Source: Russula earlei (lineage: Eukaryota; Basidiomycota; Agaricomycetes; Russulales; Russulaceae). From it: a stretch of 64,000 nucleotides of DNA. The notes below the pieces were generated by a model. It was not told the origin of the DNA. It did not search any database and was given only the letters and a program-made list of their open reading frames with translations. The position numbers and the translations under genes are program-made. The stretch is from the NCBI GenBank assembly GCA_025769875.1, contig JAGFNK010000106.1, positions 62,001-126,000 of the forward strand, given 5' to 3'. Positions 57,735 to 64,000 of this stretch are shown here, in pieces; the stretch's first letter is position 1, and each line of letters opens with the position of its first letter.

Positions 57735-60488
57735 ATGGCAGAATCCCCAGAACTCGTCGCTGACCTGGAGGCACAGAGTCCCGCACCATTCACCGCTGGT
57801 ACGTCTTGATGAATCCTAGTACTTTCACATCATCATACTTGGAGACACAGGAGAAAATGATGAATCCATCCCCACATCAATCGTAGAGGATACTGGGCCT
57901 TTCGCTGAGGCACACAGCATCCCCGGCGACGTGTACGAAACTCATGATGCTGAAGAATACGACGAGAAAGCCGCCAATTTTTGGACCATCTATTCAGAAG
58001 AGGCCATAAGTCACGACAGGTCACTGGTCGAGAGCTGGAAGGATCAATTGAATGGTCTTATCATCTTCGTGCGTCCCCCCTCGCTCTGGCTCTTAGTAGA
58101 GTGCTCAGGCGATGTTATTTCCGTCAGGCCGGTTTATACTCCGCCACCGTGACCGCCTTTCTCGCAGAGAGCTACAAGACTTTGACCCCAAATCCCATGG
58201 AAGTCAATGCGTATTACACACGGCAGTCCGTCGAGTTGTTGGCTCAAATCTCCGCCCAGCTGGCCGCGAGCGGTTCTCCCGTTCCCTCTACGGTTAGCCT
58301 TCCCCCACCCCTGCCGGATTTTCATGCCGCGAAATCGGACGTTAGGGTCAATATCTTTTGGTCCGTTAGTCTGGTGTTCAGTTTAGTCGCCACTCTCCTT
58401 GCGACTCTTGTCCAGCTGTGGATCCGTGACTACATGAACGTCTTCCAGCGATACAAACATCCCCTGAAACGTGGACGGATCCGCCAGTTTCTGTACGAGG
58501 GTTCCGAACGGTGGTACATGCCCGTGATTTTCGACGCTACGCCCGCCCTCCTTCACATCTCCCTCTTTCTGTTCTTCATCGGGTTGGTCGATTTCCTCTT
58601 CAACATCAACTCCTCCACCGCAACTGCCACCATCACAACTATCATTATCTGTACAATTCTCTATCTCTGGAGCGGCATCGCGCCCAGCCTTGATGCCCAG
58701 TCACCATATCAAAACCCACTGTCCGGCGTCTTCTGGCTTCTGTTCCAGCGGTTTCGTGGACGAACTCACAGGAGTCGTGGTACGGGTAGTAGGAAGCCGA
58801 TCAGCTCACATATGGAAGAGGGTCGTGCCCAACTTGCCATGGACGTATCCAATGATCGCAAGGAGCGGGACTCTCGGGCTATTCGTTGGGTCATCGACAG
58901 CCTAACAGAAGACGGCGAACTCGAACCGTTCATTTTTAGCATCCCTGGCACGCTCAGCTCGACATGGGGAAAGAAGGTCTGGGAGACCGTTGCAGAGGGC
59001 GAGGCCAGTGTGGATATGCTTTCAAACGCCGATCAAGCGTTAGCGCTCGTGCTTTCGAATTCTGGCCAAATTTCCCAACACATGGCCACACCCCGCAGCG
59101 ACGGCTCCCTTCGTAACCTCGGCAGAGCGATCACACGCCTTCTCAAAACCTGTACAGCTCCTGGTATTCTCCCCGCAGAGGATCACCGCCGCAAGCGTGC
59201 CAACGCTTGTGTTGATGCGGCACTCTCGTTGGTGTTATCCATAAAGCGCGAATGGGAATGGTTCGCAGAATCGGAGGTCATGGCCCAGACGCTTCTCTAT
59301 CTTGGCGACATTGAGAGAATTCGTGGGGACGTCCCGCTGGGATCCGACTCCACGACCGTAGCTCGTAGGACATGCATGTCGATTATCGCCGTCCGCAAGA
59401 TGCTGCAGACCCCGGCGGTTCATGATGCTGCGCAGCGCATCATTGCTCGTCTTGCTGACGTGCGTGGAGAACCAGAAAGCGACAAAGACCTTGAAGCAGC
59501 CAAGACTGCCGAGATTATTGACCGGCGTTTGGGGGATGTCTGGTATTCGGCGTCCACTCTACACGACGAGCTGTCTCGTGAAGTGGAGCCGGACAAGATG
59601 GAGGAGCGACTCCACGAGATCATGCTCTCCAACAAGGACCAAATTGCTGAGCTAGAATACACATGGAACACCCTTGGCTGGGCTGAAGAGGTAGATGACG
59701 CAGTCATTTCACTCGTGGGAACTATGGTGACCGCAACTGGTGGCGTCCTTAACTATCTTCCTCACATCGTTTTGCGATGGCAAACTGACCCCCGACGCAT
59801 TCCTGAGATGGGGATGTGCCCAATCCCAACATACCTCATGCCGCAATTGATTCCACCTCGATTACTCATCCAGCGTTTATGGGTTTGTCCGTGGTTGTTC
59901 CGCAGTATCTCGGCATCAGGTTGGGGCGTCAGCATGTACCGACCGAAAACTCTTGGAGAGTTCAGCGCTCCTGAATTACGCGTGACGGAATTACGCGAGC
60001 TGATGGCCACACAAATGCCGATCAAAACACAACTTTGTCGCGTGCAAGACCTGCGTGACGGTGGCCTCGTGTATTTCCTCGAGCTGTTCATCACGGCGAT
60101 CCGGTCCATCAAAGCAGCATCCCAAGAGACATCCCGCCCCTTATTCATACGCACTTTCCAGCACATCATCGCGGACTGGAAGGCATATCCATGCGCTATC
60201 TGGACCCAGCAGTTGCTCGTCAACCTCCTGCGCCAAGTCCTACCGCGGGACCATGACCCGCCAACAGATGAGGTCCCCGGTTATATCATCGACGAGTTCT
60301 TATCTTTCGTGGCGAAGGTCTTGGCGGAGAAGAAGGGCCCTCACGTCAACGAGGCAATATTGATGATGGAGGAATACATTAACTTTTGTGGCGGGGCGCA
60401 AGAGATTGCGCGCATGGCGATATCAACAATCTCAAATCTCGACCCCCCCGACCCACTCCCCGGTGGCCTACTGACGCCGCCGGTCTAG
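57735..60488 (+). CDS. DUF6535-type membrane protein
   Basis: Exons 57735-57798, 57851-58068 and 58128-60488 join in frame to 880 residues. The start MAESPELVADLEAQ is followed by an acidic segment and FWTIYSEEAISHDRSLVESW, KDQLNGLIIF, AGLYSATVTAFLAESYKTL (the DUF6535 beginning). Three further hydrophobic segments lie at about residues 190-310: NIFWSVSLVFSLVATLLATL, LLHISLFLFFIGLVDFLF and TITTIIICTILYLWSGI. The remaining ~570 residues are cytosolic-looking, helical and not recognised. DUF6535 proteins are expanded in mushroom genomes and have no known activity. It is divergent from the NACHT-WD40 gene, and a truncated relative sits at 4398-5310 near a NACHT-WD40 fragment, so the two families may travel together. 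Confidence 0.9.
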
Positions 60489-60799
60489 CTGTCGTTTTTC
60501 TAGTTAGCCTTGATGATGTGGCGTTTTGTACTGCTCATTGGTCGCATGCATGGAGTTTCACTCTCGTTCATGGCTCTTTGTGCTAGACGATTATACAACC
60601 TCTGTGCTAAAAGGGGGCACCATTCTCATGCTGCTCCGGAAGCAATGTATTGTATTGGTATTCTGAAGGTTGTGTATGGCGAGTTCGGGAAGTGCGATTT
60701 AAAGAATATGGCCGAAGTGTTGCAAGGCGACTCTAACTGAAACTGTTCACGGAATGACATTCTGGTCCCGGTCTACTCACAGGTTTCCCCCGTCCGCAC

Positions 60800-61330
60800 G
60801 GGAGACCACCCTGCTGACACCGCTGCAATCTCATCAACCGTGGCCCCACTCGCCCCCCTCAGCCTTAACATCCACCCATCTCTGCGTTCTCTGTAAAACC
60901 GAAGCGTTCAACAGCGCCGACTTGACCGTCGCAGTTTCGCGTTATTCACGCGGCCTGCCTCTCATATCGTTGTGCCGGCGCAACATCATGATTCCCGAAC
61001 TTCCGAATCTCGTTTTCGGGTTCACGCGTTCCAAACGGGCATGCGAGGACGACGGTAGCCTCCGAGTCTGCCAGCGCACGGTCAAACCGTTATCTCTACT
61101 TCCACCGGTGACGCCAAGCCCGACGAGGGCCCCCGTCCGCCGCACCTCGATTTTCCGCATGCGGACTCTCTACGCTTGCTTGGCGATTGTCCTGACAATT
61201 GTTCGGGCATGATGACCTCGCCCTTCTTCTTTCAGAGCTCATTGACTGCGCTGACGGAGCCAGTCTGCTCGTCGATTTGGGGGGTGGAGACATCCCCTAT
61301 TGCTGAAGGGCTCGATTGGTTCATCCAGGG
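60800..61330 (+). pseudogene. NAD(P)-binding Rossmann gene, decayed third copy
   Basis: The 5' part codes for ADTAAISSTVAPLAPLSLNI and then breaks (compare PDITAISSTVIPLVLSLE in the first copy). The 3' part reads DCADGASLLVDLGGGDIP, shifts frame, and ends AEGLDWFIQG (compare PIAAGLDKFIKKG). The middle is scrambled by stops. It faces the intact membrane gene at 61434-62737, completing the third instance of the convergent pair. Confidence 0.65.
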
Positions 61331-61433
61331 GAGTCAAGACAAAAAGGCTTGGTTTGAGAGGGTCAATGAGGAAAGGTGCGACACGTCAAAATACATTCAC
61401 GGTAAGAATAATGACGGCATATAAGAAAATGGA

Positions 61434-62737
61434 TTATACGTGTGGGATCGGTGAAGTCCAGTCTAGAACATGGTAGGCTAGAGGAGGGAGCGATCTAAGA
61501 GACAGCAAGGAGAGTACAAGCAACACCAATCGAAACATGATATGATTGCCCACCAGCCCAAGCATTATCTGATCCTCATCAACGAAAACACGTTTAAATA
61601 CAAATTGGACCATCAGCAAAGGGAACGGAATAACAATGATAAGGACTGACGCGAGACGCCAAAGAATGCGCTCAGCGTTTGAGAGGAAGGTAAACGACCA
61701 TCCAACGCAGTGAATGCCACCAAAAGCCAATACGACGGCGATCATAATGAAAACTGTGAAACGTCTCCTGGTAGTAACCCACTCGTCAGGATAAAACGTG
61801 GGTACCCTCTTCACATCGCTGTCTTCATCATGTCCGCCGAAAATTAGTAAGAGAGACTTGTATAGTACCCGATCGACGAAATCTTTTGAGGTATCACCTG
61901 TACCTGTGAAACGATTTAGCCACACAGTGATAACTCCTGTCACATGTGATTGTCCAAGAGAAATGGTTGCTGGAAGATCATATTCAGTGGTCGGTGCAGC
62001 GCCTCGTTTCCTATATACTCGCACCCCACGTTGCACGTTCAAAGGCTTGTGCCGCCACAGGAAATACATGACAAAATTGAGAGTTGCGAAGGCAACCGTG
62101 ACGAGCTCCAGCTTAGTGACCGCTAGGCCTTGGACTCCTCGTACGACGCATTGGATTGAAAACCAGCTCGTTTGCAGGACGACGAGCCCTTTCGAGATGG
62201 CGTTTGCCTTGCTCTTGTCATCGATCTCCTCTTTTGTTATCCTTGGGAAATCGTCATCGCCCGTCAGAGAGTAAGAATTTAGCTGATCAGGCAACAACAC
62301 TCGAATAGGATCGTCTCCTTCATACACCATGAATCCTCCCATAATGGCGAAGAATCCGTGAGTGATCGTCCATCCCTCTCCTATGTCAGATTATGATCAC
62401 TGACTGGGGACTTCAAATATTGGAACTCGCCCTTGTACTTCTCTGCTAGTTCATCGGCCGCCAGTCGTTGTCTCAGGGCCAATGCAATCATTGCTTCTGG
62501 TATGAGGAGGGCAGCAATCATGAGTCCCAAACGTCGCATTGTGACCTGCAGCCACGTCTCGTCAGGACTTGGAATGTTGGGGTGTACGGAGACCCATGTG
62601 CACAGGAACAGCGTGACGGCGCAACTCCATATGATGTTCCCGAGCGACCTGCATCCTTGAGGGTCGAGACAGACGGATGAGGGTTGGTCGACAAGGGATG
62701 CACGGGTGGCTGTTAGAATTGCAAGAATGGCGAGCAT
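61434..62737 (-). CDS. PTHR35043-type multipass membrane protein
   Basis: Exons 62431-62737 and 61434-62380 give an intact 417-residue frame. The intron position equals that of the 48752-50137 copy, but here it needs a GC donor (GCGAGT..ATAG, 50 bp); with it the protein reads AEKYKGEGWTITHGFFAI. Features: leader MLAILAILTATRASL, CRSLGNIIWSCAVTLFLCTW, VSVHPNIPSPDE, RRLGLMIAALLIPEAMIALA, PDQLNSYSLTGDDDFPRITK, TKLELVTVAFATLNFVMYFL and WRHKPLNVQRGVRVY. FIMIAVVLAFGGIHCVGWSF and two or three more membrane segments follow, ending LAYHVLDWTSPIPHV. Family function unknown. A diverged but intact paralogue of the copy at 48.8-50.1 kb. Confidence 0.87.
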
Positions 62738-64000
62738 GGTGGTAGAGAGGTGAAAAGGAGCGGTGAGGATGGGAGGAAAAGAGAGTGCTATATGGCAGCT
62801 GTCACCGCCGTATGAGAAATATGCGAATCCAAGGGATTCGAAAATTTACCATTCTCTTACTTGCGCCCCCAAAGCACGCAGTTGCAGCAGCAGCTGTCAC
62901 CGCCGCGTACGGTACAGAGATTGAGCGTGGAAACGTTAGGTAAGCACGCGTACGACGAAAGGACTCGACTTGCCCCCTCTAATACATGCAAACTCGTCTA
63001 CCGCAGTTCAAACATCGTACCCTCGTGGCTTCCTCGTGACGCGGCCACCGGTCCCCCCTGTGAGGCTGCCGGTGTCAGCAGCGTTCCGCGTTCGACTGTG
63101 AGCATTTTACAGACTTCACTCCCTCCTGTCTCCTTCCGCCCTCAGTCCTGCCCCACCGTTCCCCGTTCTGACTCGCTACAATAAGCTTGACACGTAGGAC
63201 TGGGTGACAACACGCAAATTCGGCCACAAAGTGACTCGGAAGGCAATCGTCTACGGTTCACGTGCTCTAAATCCATTCATTTCGTTCAAATGCAACACGT
63301 TTCCTCTCTCTACCTACTGGTAGCCATCTTCGGCTCAAGGCCATAATATCCACCGCGTCTTCACTGTTGCGCACGTGCCCCTGTTCCCTTTCCCTTCCTG
63401 AAGAGTGCCTCTGGATGAGCGGACCATAACGAACCAACATGTCATCTCGCCAAGGTCTCCTGGCGCGTCACGGTTTCAGTGACCCAAGAAGAGATTGTCG
63501 GGAGTACGAGGTGCATGAATGCGTCTTCATCAGTTTGATACGAACAGCCTTTCCGTGACAACGATTATCTGTATATCCCGATGAGGAGGTTCGCTCAAAG
63601 CGTGGGCAACTACCTCATGGACTGTGGGTACTGCCACTATTTCCCGTCGTTCGTTGAATAGGCGAATGCCCTCTAGTCGCAGTTGAGATGGCGTTATTTG
63701 ACTTGACATGTATGTTTATCAGCCAAGCCATCATCAGGATGTGAAATTCTAAAACCAAAAGTAGACCAGCATTGATGCATCAATCGACTGGACATACTCG
63801 TACCATCGTGCCACGGCGACTGAAGACGATCTGGGTCGACTAGTCCTAATATTGATCATCGTTCACACGACGTAGTCCGACCGTAGTTCCCGCGCCTATC
63901 AATGGGCGCCTACCAGATATGGTCATCTGCAGATCCTGTCTGACTGGACAACGTAGGATTGTGGTCATCACCCATTCCCGCGTCATTAGTATCCCGCATA
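62738..64000. other. Interval without recognisable gene
   Basis: A 16-bp direct repeat (GCAGCTGTCACCGCCG) occurs at about 62795 and 62890. A plus frame at 62861-63184 has no motif. The stretch coding for TRKFGHKVTRKAIVYGSRAL near 63205-63265 looks protein-like and weakly resembles 10120-10190 (YHKAVYGSLNL), but I cannot name it. It may belong to a gene running off the window. Confidence 0.4.

Overview
The window reads as nuclear DNA of a filamentous basidiomycete, most likely an Agaricomycete. The real genes are split by many introns of about 50-70 bp with GT(A/G)..AG ends. The families are typical of mushroom genomes: NACHT-WD40 STAND proteins, DUF6535 membrane proteins, F-box/leucine-rich proteins, BCS1-like AAA ATPases, and a lineage-specific multipass membrane family that I match from memory to PANTHER PTHR35043. 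There is no bacterial-type operon, rRNA or CRISPR array, and I found no tRNA I could defend.

Layout. 0-10 kb is a decayed accessory zone. It holds a fragment of a NACHT-WD40 gene, a ~3.3 kb inverted-repeat element with a C-rich core, a broken DUF6535 gene, two 111-bp foldback MITEs and two PTHR35043 remnants. 10-18 kb is a long stretch without recognisable genes. 18.1-21.1 kb carries a dual-finger GATA transcription factor with a nitrogen-regulator-type N-terminus and a 12-nt micro-exon. 21-27.4 kb is again empty and rich in homopolymers. 27.4-28.6 kb has two small housekeeping genes, a CHZ1-type histone chaperone and a DUF1770/Atg43-like protein. 29-30.5 kb is a frameshifted F-box gene. 34.1-36.4 kb is a BCS1-like AAA ATPase with about 15 exons. 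37.2-38.6 kb is a PP2A-family phosphatase.

38.7-62.7 kb is the most interesting part. Two large NACHT-WD40 genes lie on the minus strand. One, at 42.1-46.7 kb, has 12 near-identical 42-residue WD repeats. The other, at 50.4-57.2 kb, has a C2-like N-terminus and diverged repeats, and is divergent from an intact DUF6535 membrane protein gene at 57.7-60.5 kb. Around them a convergent pair, a Rossmann NAD(P)-binding gene (+) facing a PTHR35043 gene (-), occurs three times in different states of decay (38.7-41.7, 48.6-50.1 and 60.8-62.7 kb). A further inverted copy of the membrane gene sits at 47.4-48.1 kb. The region looks like a fast-evolving STAND/allorecognition-type cluster that grows by segmental duplication.

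Several otherwise well-conserved genes (phosphatase, F-box, BCS1-like) carry isolated one-base shifts, so either assembly indels or recent decay must be considered. All functions are inferred from motifs read by eye; no database search was run.
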